Source of the DNA: Sedimentisphaerales bacterium
GTDB taxonomy: Bacteria > Planctomycetota > Phycisphaerae > Sedimentisphaerales > SG8-4
Assembly: GCA_016932895.1 (NCBI GenBank)
Contig: JAFGCA010000371.1
Span: 1-18,016, forward strand
Direction: 5' to 3'
Length of the DNA stretch: 18,016 nucleotides
The stretch's first letter is position 1; each line of letters begins with the position of its first letter. The notes beneath the pieces are model-generated. The model saw only the letters and a program-made list of their open reading frames with translations. It was not told the DNA's origin and did no database searches. Made by a program: the position numbers and the translations under genes. Shown here one piece after another: positions 1 to 6,098 of this stretch.

Positions 1-450
1 CGGCCCAACCTGCTGGACGCCCAGTACGCCATCCCCATCGGCGGCATGATCCTCGGCAACTGCCTCCGCGCCGACATCGTCGGCATCCGCACCTTCTACG
101 AATCGATCCGCACGGGTGAGAAGGCCTTCCTCCAGAGCCTGGCCCAGGGGGCGCTGCTGCACGAGGCGACGCGCCCCTACCTGCGCAAGGCCGTCCAGGC
201 GGCCCTGGCGCCGACCGTGGCGACCATGACCACCATCGGCCTGGTCTCCCTGCCCGGCATGATGACCGGCGCCATCCTCGGCGGCGCCGGCCCCGTCACC
301 GCCATCAAGTACCAGATCGCCATCATGATCTCCATCTTCTCCGGAACCGCCATCACCCTGGCCCTGGGCATCTACCTCACCACCAAGCGAAGCTTCACCC
401 CCTACGGCCCCCTCGACCGAACCATCTTCCGAACCCCCACGAAGACATAA
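1..450 (+). CDS. fetB: FetB/UPF0014-family ABC transporter permease, C-terminal part
   Basis: The frame is open from the first base and ends at a TAA, giving 149 residues with the N-terminus outside the window. The stretch contains IGGMILGN near residue 13 and GLVSLPGMMTG around residues 80-90, both hallmarks of the FetB/YbbM (UPF0014) permease family, followed by a hydrophobic segment (about residues 103-127) and a short polar tail. Known FetB proteins are about 260 residues, so roughly the last 55-60 percent is visible. In E. coli FetB works with the ATPase FetA in a putative iron exporter. The partner is not in the window and would be expected upstream. The family call is firm; the substrate in this organism is inference. 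Confidence 0.82.
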   Translation, partial: RPNLLDAQYAIPIGGMILGNCLRADIVGIRTFYESIRTGEKAFLQSLAQGALLHEATRPYLRKAVQAALAPTVATMTTIGLVSLPGMMTGAILGGAGPVTAIKYQIAIMISIFSGTAITLALGIYLTTKRSFTPYGPLDRTIFRTPTKT

Positions 451-538
451 CACACGCGCTGGACGCGCAACTGTCGACCTTGGAATGATCAACCAAGAAC
501 ATTCTGCCTCCCCGCTTGTCACGCCTCCGCAGCACCCG

Positions 539-565
539 GTAGGATGGGCAACTCGTTGCCCATGC
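539..565 (+). repeat. 27-bp dispersed repeat with hairpin core (copy 1)
   Basis: This segment is identical over 27 bases to the reverse complement of 4636-4662. Its core is a 9-bp inverted repeat, ATGGGCAAC (544-552) and GTTGCCCAT (555-563), with a TC spacer. It lies between the convergent ends of the FetB-like gene and the GDPD gene, so it could act as a bidirectional stem-loop at transcript ends, but no T-tract follows. A second small hairpin, GGGC-TCTGA-GCCC (606-618), and two CGATATCG palindromes (628-635, 639-646) lie in the same gap. Confidence 0.75.
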
Positions 566-682
566 GGTCACTCATCCGGTTTTTGGGTACTTCCGTGTCC
601 CTTGGGGGCTCTGAGCCCAGATCTCCGCGATATCGCCCCGATATCGAAGGTAGCGAGTTCGTCACCGATATGCAGCAGGACG

Positions 683-2572
683 CTATTGTGCCCGGAGGAG
701 CTCTCGTGCCAGTTGGGGATCGTCCGTGGTGATTCCGTCAACGCCCGAGTCGATCAGCGCTTGCATTCTCTCGGCGTCGTTGACGGTCCAGACATGCAGT
801 TCCATACCGTAGGCATGAACCAGGTCGATGGTTTCCGCTGTAACGGTGCCATGGGCCCAGTCGATAAAGTCAATCCCACGCGATTGAATGGCCTGAATCT
901 CGGCCGGCGTCAACGCTTCCGACCCCAGCGCTCCCGTTCGGACAGCGGGCAACAACGCTTCCAGCTCTTCCAGGAAGTTCCAGTCGAACGCAATAACAAC
1001 CGCCTCGTGTTCCATCCTCAAGGCACGAATGAGATCGACATACATAGCCGCCGGTCCCGTCTTTCGCTCGATGAAAGGCCGCATATCAGGCATGGTCGCC
1101 AGGACGGCCTCACTGATCAGTGGGACAAGCTCGCCGGAGAAATCCGGAGAAAACCAGGCCCCGGCATCCAGTTGTCTCAATTCGGCCAAGGTCATGGTGC
1201 CAACGTCTCCGCTCCCATTGGTCGTACGATCGACCGTCCCGTCGTGCATCAGAATCAGTTGGTTGTCCAACGTCTCGCGTACGTCAAATTCGACCCAATC
1301 GGCGAAGCCCCGGGCGCTGTTGCATGAGGCAATCGTGTTTTCCGGAGCAGCGGCCGAATAGCCGCGATGGGCCACGATGGCGACGCGACGAAGGTACTGA
1401 CACGTCTGCCCCGAAGGATCCGTACAGGCCATCCATTGCTCGGCGAAACGGGCCAAATCCCTCGAGTCGACGTAGCAATCTCGATTGAAATCCATTTCCA
1501 TATAGCCCCAGTCACCACAGGCCAAATCGTTTTCCACCACAAAGACATTCAACGTAACGTCCTGCATGCTGTCCCAGTAGGCATCCGTGCTTGTGATGCT
1601 GTGCGTGACTGTCACATTCCTGTTGCCGGTATTTATGAAGTCATCGACAGCCGTCACCTGGACCGTTTGGGGAATGAGATAGGCCCTCCGTTCGAAGACC
1701 AGCATTTCGGCCTCGCCTGCAGCGAGACCGTTGATCGAGAGATTCTCATCGGCTGTAATGGAAACGTATACGTCACCCCGGGGCTCGTAATCTTCCAGAT
1801 AATCCAGGGCAACGCTGTAGAAGGCCGTCTGATTCTCCGTCAATCGAATTGGGGCCGGCTCGACAATCAATCCTCGCATCGCCAGCGACCGGACTTCCGC
1901 GTCGGAAAGAACGTGGTCGTAAATCCGCAGATCATCCCACGTTCCGTCGCCAAAAGCATTCCCGTTGTGCCCACCGCCCAGGAAGAAGGTATTGCCCGGC
2001 CGCACCCACGTGCCGCTGTTGGTGTCCTGCAAAACGCCGTTCACATACAGTTGGGTGTCAACCGTGTTGACGCCGGTTCTGTTCCACATGACCGCCAGGT
2101 GAAACCACTGGTCCCGCGGGTCGCCGCCCGATGAGAGTGAAACCAGATCGGCGGTGACGGCCGTATCACCTTCCACTCGGGTTCGGAGACGTCCATCCTG
2201 ATAGATCCAGCATTCCCAATCGTCCTGATGGGTCGAGTTGTCGTATATCGTGTTGTAATTGTAAATACGTCTCGGTTTGTACCACAAGGCCACCGTCCCG
2301 GAATCGGTCATGGTATATCGAATGGAAACCCCATCTCCATCGGTGGTGGTGTCCCCATTCTGAAGGTCCAGCGCATCGCCGAGCTTGCCCGGGACATATT
2401 GGTGACTGCCTCTCGAACCGTCCAGCAGCGTCCCATTGTGGTCGCCGCCGGCAGCATCCGTCAGGTCGCCATCCAATGCGAGATGAACCTGCAGTTCGCC
2501 AAAAGTCACGCCCAAATGCCCCAAAAGCACCACCAGGAAAGCAAGAATGGAAAACCGGATGCATCTTTTCAT
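683..2572 (-). CDS. Secreted multidomain glycerophosphodiester phosphodiesterase (LamG, Calx-beta-like, dockerin-like, GDPD)
   Basis: A 629-residue protein. Three consecutive ATGs (2578, 2575, 2572) follow a GAGAGG; I take the third, which leaves 6 nt of spacing and starts a clean signal peptide, MKRC followed by a hydrophobic run. Residues about 28-230 form a LamG/concanavalin-type beta-sandwich (ALWYKP, WFHLAVMWN, LYVNG, WDDLRIYDHVLSDAEV). Residues about 235-348 look like a Calx-beta-type segment (LTENQ, VTAVDD). Residues about 352-391 hold one EF-hand/dockerin-like loop (DFNRDCYVDSRDLARFAEQW). Residues about 397-627 are the GDPD catalytic barrel: HRG at 402, E428-F-D430, HDG at 443, IERK near 501-504, VWTVND near 594. 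It should hydrolyse glycerophosphodiesters or related phosphodiesters outside the cytoplasm. The exact substrate is unknown. Confidence 0.88.
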   Translation of the reverse strand: MKRCIRFSILAFLVVLLGHLGVTFGELQVHLALDGDLTDAAGGDHNGTLLDGSRGSHQYVPGKLGDALDLQNGDTTTDGDGVSIRYTMTDSGTVALWYKPRRIYNYNTIYDNSTHQDDWECWIYQDGRLRTRVEGDTAVTADLVSLSSGGDPRDQWFHLAVMWNRTGVNTVDTQLYVNGVLQDTNSGTWVRPGNTFFLGGGHNGNAFGDGTWDDLRIYDHVLSDAEVRSLAMRGLIVEPAPIRLTENQTAFYSVALDYLEDYEPRGDVYVSITADENLSINGLAAGEAEMLVFERRAYLIPQTVQVTAVDDFINTGNRNVTVTHSITSTDAYWDSMQDVTLNVFVVENDLACGDWGYMEMDFNRDCYVDSRDLARFAEQWMACTDPSGQTCQYLRRVAIVAHRGYSAAAPENTIASCNSARGFADWVEFDVRETLDNQLILMHDGTVDRTTNGSGDVGTMTLAELRQLDAGAWFSPDFSGELVPLISEAVLATMPDMRPFIERKTGPAAMYVDLIRALRMEHEAVVIAFDWNFLEELEALLPAVRTGALGSEALTPAEIQAIQSRGIDFIDWAHGTVTAETIDLVHAYGMELHVWTVNDAERMQALIDSGVDGITTDDPQLARELLRAQ

Positions 2573-2999
2573 CATCATCCTCTCGACAAAAGCAACTCGC
2601 TGCAGCATATCTCTATGCGCGGCGGTCTTGACCCATCAGTACGACAAATAAACGGCACTCATGCGGCGTAGAATTCTCTTACGCCATGATTGCACAATAT
2701 CGTCTAAAGACCGATTTGTCAATGAGTTACGAGCGAACCGCAGCCATAATAGAGAATGGGCCCCACGGGAATCAGCCGGACAAGCAAGGGACAGTACCAC
2801 CCCACAACAAAACCAACACACACCGGCGCAACCAGCGTACGCAAGAAAAACCCGATCATGACAACGAAGTCATCCATTCCAACCTGCGGCGAACACCGAC
2901 CCACCCAACTGCAACGTCACGACCCCGAACGAACGACTGACGCGTTAGTTCAAAGCCGGCAAATGCACCGGACACCTCTAATTCACCCTCGCTTTTTCT
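2573..2999. other. Intergenic stretch without a recognisable gene
   Basis: This stretch separates the GDPD start from the 3' end of the AlbA_2 locus. Short open frames are present on both strands, but none has a ribosome-binding site plus family-like sequence, and codon use is unlike that of the neighbours. The only structure seen is a small hairpin, GGCGTA (2665-2670) pairing with TACGCC (2680-2685) over a 9-nt loop, upstream of the GDPD gene. I found no clear promoter. Base composition is lower in GC than in the housekeeping genes to the right. Confidence 0.4.
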
Positions 3000-3398
3000 T
3001 CAACCTAACGTACAGTGGTGCTCCTCATCGAAGAAGGGGATATGCTCGTCGGAGTACCCAAATCGGTAGTAGATCTCCCGCACAAGCTGCCAAGCAACTG
3101 TCCCCGGCAGATTATTTGCCCCGGCTGTGACGGGAGGTACGCGAAGGTGCTCTGCCGAAAACACCCGCGATCCGTACTCCATCTGCATTCCACTCCTCAC
3201 CACTCGGTAGCCAAGAGACTCCGGTGGACCCGGAATAAGGAGTTTGCCGCCGATGCTATAAAGCCCTAACCCGAACCGTATCTGCCCTGTATAGCCGGCT
3301 ATCCGGCAGACCTCTTGGGCCAGTAAGACAAAACAAGGCACTGGCTCGACGATGGCATAAGGCCATAGATCGTCGGGTGTCCTTTCATGCGACATCAC
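3000..3398 (-). pseudogene. C-terminal remainder of the AlbA_2 protein, separated by one in-frame TAG
   Basis: This open stretch continues in exactly the same frame as the AlbA_2 gene (3399-4328), with only a TAG at 3399-3401 between them. It begins GTG-ATG directly after the stop and encodes about 132 residues (MSHERTPDD at the start, EEHHCTLG at the end). The start has no separate Shine-Dalgarno sequence beyond bases inside the upstream gene. The sequence, including the segments YAIVEPVPCFVLLAQEV and FGLGLYSIGGKLL, reads like the continuation of the upstream fold rather than an independent small protein. A nonsense mutation in a gene of about 442 codons is the simplest reading. Alternatives are a base-calling error or coupled reinitiation giving two polypeptides. 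Confidence 0.6.
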
Positions 3399-4328
3399 CT
3401 AGCCCCAGTGAAAGCTGCCATCATCGGCAGACGTTCGGAATTCAAGATATCCGTTTTTCAATAGCTCCAAATGATGAAAATCGCTGACCTCCGTCGACAA
3501 ACCTACAGAGGTCTGGCGAACGGTCGTTATCGGCGAAAGGCCCCACCCGTGAACGCGCAATTGTGGAGGATTTCTCAGTAACTCTAACAGGTCGCCCCGC
3601 TGATCTCGTAGATCAAGTCGGTTAACTGGCAGAGGACAAGCCCATATACGATAGAAGGGCCTCTCCCCGGCTGCAGACAGAAACCGTTGCTCCATGTGTC
3701 GGAGAAAAGCTTCGTCGGATTCCAGTTGGAAGAGGTTGTCCTCATCGATCTCCAGGCCCGATTCCCGTGAAATGACATGCTCGTGCCGGACGACTTCAAG
3801 TCCTCGCTGTATTTCCCCGAAAGCCCGCTCGACCCTGTCACCCTCGAAACACTCACGAATTTCGGAAGTGGTCATCAGTTTATTACCATCTTCATAGCGC
3901 CGCCAGAAGTAATGGTGCTCCGCATCCGGCTTGGCGCAGTGGGGCTTCTGGTCGGATTCTGGAACGCGCACCACCAATATGCTGGCGTCATCCGTGTCAA
4001 AAGCACGAATGTCTAATTCGCGAAGACGCGGCTCAATCCTGGCAAAGCAAGTGTCAATGATGGACCGCCGCACACTCTCAGTGTTCTCAACATTACGGAA
4101 AGCTGCCGCTCGATTCTCTCCGTCTTCTTCAATGCCAATGATGATGTAGCCCCCGTCAGCATTAGCAAAGGCCGTCACGTCCTTGACGAGTTCTTTTGTT
4201 CCGGAGTGCGTCTGCACATACGGCTCTTGCTTGTAGTCGATGTAGCGATCCTCGGCGATGTGCTCCCTAACAAGTCGCCGGAGATCTTCCACTGTGATAT
4301 CCCGCGTTGGCTTACCGTCGAAAATCAT
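3399..4328 (-). CDS. AlbA_2 (Schlafen-type) putative DNA-binding protein, probably truncated
   Basis: 309 residues from an ATG at 4328, with GGAGGA 7 nt upstream. Residues about 25-150 match the AlbA_2/Schlafen pattern: YIDYKQEP near 29, then KELVKDVTAFANADGGYIIIG near 45-65, then IEEDG, and later a conserved tail around YFWRRYEDGNKLMT. AlbA_2 domains are associated with nucleic-acid binding and occur in transcription regulators, mobile elements and defence loci; the role here is not known. The last 150 residues have no family I recognise. The reading frame continues after the TAG stop for another 132 residues, so this is likely the N-terminal part of a longer protein. It has no partner gene and lies beside a repeat island, which fits an accessory gene that may be decaying. 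Confidence 0.75.
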   Translation of the reverse strand: MIFDGKPTRDITVEDLRRLVREHIAEDRYIDYKQEPYVQTHSGTKELVKDVTAFANADGGYIIIGIEEDGENRAAAFRNVENTESVRRSIIDTCFARIEPRLRELDIRAFDTDDASILVVRVPESDQKPHCAKPDAEHHYFWRRYEDGNKLMTTSEIRECFEGDRVERAFGEIQRGLEVVRHEHVISRESGLEIDEDNLFQLESDEAFLRHMEQRFLSAAGERPFYRIWACPLPVNRLDLRDQRGDLLELLRNPPQLRVHGWGLSPITTVRQTSVGLSTEVSDFHHLELLKNGYLEFRTSADDGSFHWG

Positions 4329-4577
4329 CGGGTTCCTCCGAGATCGGTTACCCTGGGGAAATCCGGTGGCAGCATACCTATTTCCGCTCGGTACATGACA
4401 TTCTCCCGTCGTGGCCGGCCTCTTTCCTGTCTACCGCCAAAGATCCGGCCCGGCCTGGAATTCGTTCGTCGTAGTTCATCCGCGGTGCTTCACTTGGGGG
4501 TATTGTCGCCGGTGGGGGCGGAGGGGGCAAGAAAAAAAACGCCCTCTTTGCAGGTGTTTATCGTGAAGCCCAATATG

Positions 4578-4619
4578 TGCCTTCCTCCGCGCCCTCGGCG
4601 TCCTCGGTGTTCTCTGTGG
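4578..4619 (+). repeat. Partial copy of the 100-bp element (right end)
   Basis: The segment carries CTCGGCGTCCTCGG at 4594-4607, identical to bases near the right end of the full element at 5346-5446, and continues as GTGTTCTCTGTGG where the full copy has CGTCTCCGTGG. The left half is not recognisable, so I call it a truncated or decayed member. Confidence 0.5.
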
Positions 4620-4635
4620 CAAACATTCAGAATCA

Positions 4636-4662
4636 GCATGGGCAACGAGTTGCCCATCCTAC
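4636..4662 (-). repeat. 27-bp dispersed repeat with hairpin core (copy 2)
   Basis: The reverse complement is identical over all 27 bases to 539-565; the flanks differ. The 9-bp arms are at 4638-4646 and 4649-4657 with a GA spacer. It lies upstream of the AlbA_2 gene, so it is not simply a shared transcript end. The two copies bracket the GDPD and AlbA_2 genes in opposite orientation. Confidence 0.75.
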
Positions 4663-4674
4663 AGCTTGGAATTG

Positions 4675-4686
4675 ATTATCGATAAT
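4675..4686. other. AT-rich 12-bp perfect palindrome
   Basis: ATTATCGATAAT is a perfect palindrome and is followed at once by a related sequence, TTGATCATCGATTATT, which again carries an ATCGAT core. It stands out from the GC-rich surroundings. It could be a protein-binding site or the junction of an old insertion; nothing in the sequence decides between these. Confidence 0.35.
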
Positions 4687-4714
4687 TGATCATCGATTAT
4701 TTCCTGGCGGTTCA

Positions 4715-4794
4715 GGCGCGAGAATCGCTCATCTACTCTGCTACTCATTTACCCTTCAACGCTTCTACTGATCTACCCATCTACCCTTCTACTG
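4715..4794 (+). repeat. CT-rich dispersed repeat (copy 1)
   Basis: The block starts GGCGCGAGAATC and continues as a run of short units such as CTACTC, ATTTACCC, TTCTACTG and CCATCTACCC. A diverged copy in the opposite orientation lies at 10808-10886, starting GGCGGGAGAATC and sharing TTTGCTCATTTGCC-like, ACCCTT and CCCATCTAC segments in the same order. The chance translations of both copies share LPIY-x-ST, an indirect sign of the similarity. Confidence 0.5.
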
Positions 4795-4806
4795 CCCGTA
4801 CGGGCA
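4793..4806. other. 14-bp perfect palindrome
   Basis: TGCCCGTACGGGCA is a perfect 14-bp palindrome directly upstream of a promoter-like sequence. It could serve as an operator or fold as a stem-loop, but no adjacent gene supports either role. Confidence 0.35.
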
Positions 4807-4814
4807 ATTTCCCC

Positions 4815-4847
4815 TTGACGGACGGGGCGATGTGTGGTATTTATAGA
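4815..4847 (+). promoter_or_regulatory. Possible sigma-70-type promoter without an assigned gene
   Basis: TTGACG (4815-4820) is followed after 17 to 21 nt by TATTTATAGA, which gives only a partial -10 match. The next open frame, ATG at 4868 to TAA at 4996, would encode 42 residues of no recognised family and runs into the repeat array. The call rests on short motifs only, so it is weak. Confidence 0.2.
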
Positions 4848-5010
4848 ACAACGATATTCTGGTTTGAATGGAAGTGAGGAACAGCAGATCATGGATCGCC
4901 AAGCGGATATTTCGTTCGATTTTGCCCGGGGCGCCGAACGCGCGGATTCTCGGCGCCTGGCGCAGGGCGGTGGCGATTGGGGATTGGGGGCGGTAACGGC
5001 GGGGGATGGC

Positions 5011-5333
5011 AAACGAAGCCAATTCGGAGGGGCCGGTGCGCCAAACGAACCCAATTTCGGCTGTTTTGGGCCAGGAATGAGGGGCGCGATGGAGAACAAA
5101 GCCAATTCGGTGGGTCAAGATTGCCGCGTCTCTTCGCTCCTCGCAATGACACCGGCAGGCAGGGACCCGGTCATGTCAAACGAACCCAATTTCGGCCGTT
5201 TTGGGCGAAAAACGAAGGTCGGGCAGGAAAACGAACCCAATCTGTATCCACCGACGCCGAACATTGGGGATTGGAGAGTGCGGATTGGGGATTCGAGGCG
5301 GTGGGGGCGTGGGAGGTGAAACGAACCCAATTT
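5011..5333 (+). repeat. Irregular array of six AACGAACCCAATT-type repeats in 51-bp composite units
   Basis: Six related cores start at about 5011, 5043, 5094, 5178, 5229 and 5319, in two flavours: AAACGAACCCAATTTCGG, and a shorter one with GCCAATTCGG. Two composite units of 51 bp (5043-5093 and 5178-5228) share core, linker (TTTTGGGC) and purine-rich tail, and each is followed at once by a second core. Spacings are 32, 51, 84, 51 and 90 bp, too irregular for CRISPR. GATTGGGGATTGG motifs flank the array (4975-4989 and 5261-5297). Chance translation gives NEPNFG or KRTQF peptides, but in changing frames. Confidence 0.7.
5119..5150 (-). repeat. REP-like palindromic unit (copy 1)
   Basis: On the minus strand this reads GTCATTGCGAGGAGCGAAGA followed by GACGCGGCAATC. 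It resembles the widespread REP-like family with ATTGCGAG...GCAAT ends, which can fold as an imperfect stem-loop. It is inserted within the AACGAACCCAATT array, between cores three and four. The family resemblance is from memory. Confidence 0.6.
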
Positions 5334-5345
5334 CCCGGCGGTACG

Positions 5346-5446
5346 GATTCACCCCGGAGGCGCGGGGATCGCAGAGAAGGACGCAAGCCGTTTGCAGAAA
5401 AAGGGTTACGACTCACTCTCGGCGTCCTCGGCGTCTCCGTGGTGGA
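5346..5446 (+). repeat. About 100-bp non-coding element with imperfect terminal inverted repeats (copy 1)
   Basis: The left end reads CACCCCGGAGGCGCGG and the right end, on the opposite strand, CACCACGGAGACGCCG, so the ends are imperfect inverted repeats. The middle holds TTTGCAGAAAAAGG. A copy of nearly the same length (102 against 101 bp) lies inverted at 10681-10782 with matching ends and the same GAAAAAGG motif. The layout resembles a MITE, but no target-site duplication is evident and no transposase is in the window. It lies 59 bp upstream of smpB. Confidence 0.6.
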
Positions 5447-5505
5447 CAGCGCGCCCGGCGAGCGGGCGGGTTGCAGGATTCGGGGGGGCAGGCTATGATG
5501 GCGCG

Positions 5506-5988
5506 ATGGCGAAAAAGGCTGACAAAGATAAGCTGGCTCCGGTGGCCAAGAACCGCAAGGCCTACCGGGATTTCGAGCTGGTGGAGAAGTTCGAGGCGGG
5601 CCTGGCGCTGTGCGGCAGCGAGGTCAAGTCGCTGCGCAGCTCGGCGGCGGACCTGTCGGGCTCGTACGCGCGGCTGGAGAAGGGCGAATGCTGGCTGGTC
5701 GGGGCGAAAATCGCGCCGTACGCGATGGCCCGCGACGGCGGCCACGAGCCGACGCGCAAGCGCAAATGCCTGCTGCACAAGGCCGAGCTGCGGCGGATCT
5801 GGACCAAGCTGGAACAGCGCGGCTTTACGCTGGTGCCGCTGCGGCTATACTTTAGCGGCCGCGGGCTCGTCAAGGTCGAGCTGGCCCTGGCCCAGGGCAA
5901 ACGCCAGTACGACAAACGCGCCACGATCGCCAAACGACAGCAGAAACGCGATATCGACAGGAGCATAAAGAAGTACCAGCGACGATAA
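5506..5988 (+). CDS. smpB: SsrA-binding protein SmpB
   Basis: 160 residues, the usual SmpB length. SmpB binds tmRNA and brings it to stalled ribosomes for trans-translation. The sequence shows the family pattern throughout: APVAKNRKAYRDF near 11-23, CGSEVKSLRS near 36-45, the GHEPTRKRKCLLHK block at 79-92 corresponding to the usual HDPxRxRKLLLHK, PLRLYFSGRGLVKVELALA at 111-129, and the basic KRQYDKR tail that enters the decoding site. The ATG at 5506 begins the conserved N-terminus; the frame is open upstream but runs into the repeat element. G-rich bases upstream (about 5481-5491) are too distant to be a good Shine-Dalgarno. No tmRNA gene is visible in the window. Confidence 0.95.
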   Translation: MAKKADKDKLAPVAKNRKAYRDFELVEKFEAGLALCGSEVKSLRSSAADLSGSYARLEKGECWLVGAKIAPYAMARDGGHEPTRKRKCLLHKAELRRIWTKLEQRGFTLVPLRLYFSGRGLVKVELALAQGKRQYDKRATIAKRQQKRDIDRSIKKYQRR

Positions 5989-5994
5989 TTGTTG

Positions 5995-6058
5995 GTTTTG
6001 AGTGTTTAGGTTTGAGTTTTTAGTTGCCGAGGGCAACACACACACCAACACTCAAAAC
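5995..6058. repeat. Extended inverted repeat between smpB and the DUF1844 gene
   Basis: GTTTTGAGTGTT (5995-6006) pairs perfectly with AACACTCAAAAC (6047-6058), and between them GTTGCC-GAG-GGCAAC (6023-6037) makes an inner 6-bp hairpin. Degenerate TTTGAGTTTT and AAAACTCA units fill the rest and continue to about 6080. The structure starts 7 bp after the smpB stop, so it could stabilise or terminate that transcript. It also looks like a repeat built from a GAGTTTT unit. Confidence 0.6.
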
Positions 6059-6098
6059 TCAGAGCTTAAAACTCAAGACTCCCAAGGGGTGATTCGGT

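Larger units (their letters stand above)
4329..5505. repeat. Gene-free repeat island
   Basis: About 1.2 kb between the AlbA_2 gene and smpB holds no convincing gene but at least seven distinct repeat or palindrome features, listed separately. In order: a partial copy of the 100-bp element, the 27-bp hairpin repeat, an AT-rich palindrome, a CT-rich block, a 14-bp palindrome with a promoter-like sequence, the NEPNF-type repeat array with an embedded REP-like unit, and a full 100-bp element. Open frames run through the array because it lacks stops, but the repeats are read in different frames, which argues against translation. The first 250 bp (4329-4577) show nothing I can name. Confidence 0.6.

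Noticed and set aside
3399..3401. Programmed readthrough by recoded TAG (for example pyrrolysine)
   Set aside because: Other genes in the window end at TAG, and the second broken gene has TAA. No recoding signal is visible, so mutation or sequencing error is simpler.
4834..5319. Open frames containing NEPNFG and KRTQF peptides as a possible repeat protein
   Set aside because: The DNA repeats are read in several frames at different copies, so conservation is at DNA level and not protein level. No good ribosome-binding site precedes the frame.
5011..5333. CRISPR array
   Set aside because: Core repeats are about 18 bp, degenerate, and spaced at 32 to 90 bp with related rather than unique spacers. 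No cas gene is present.
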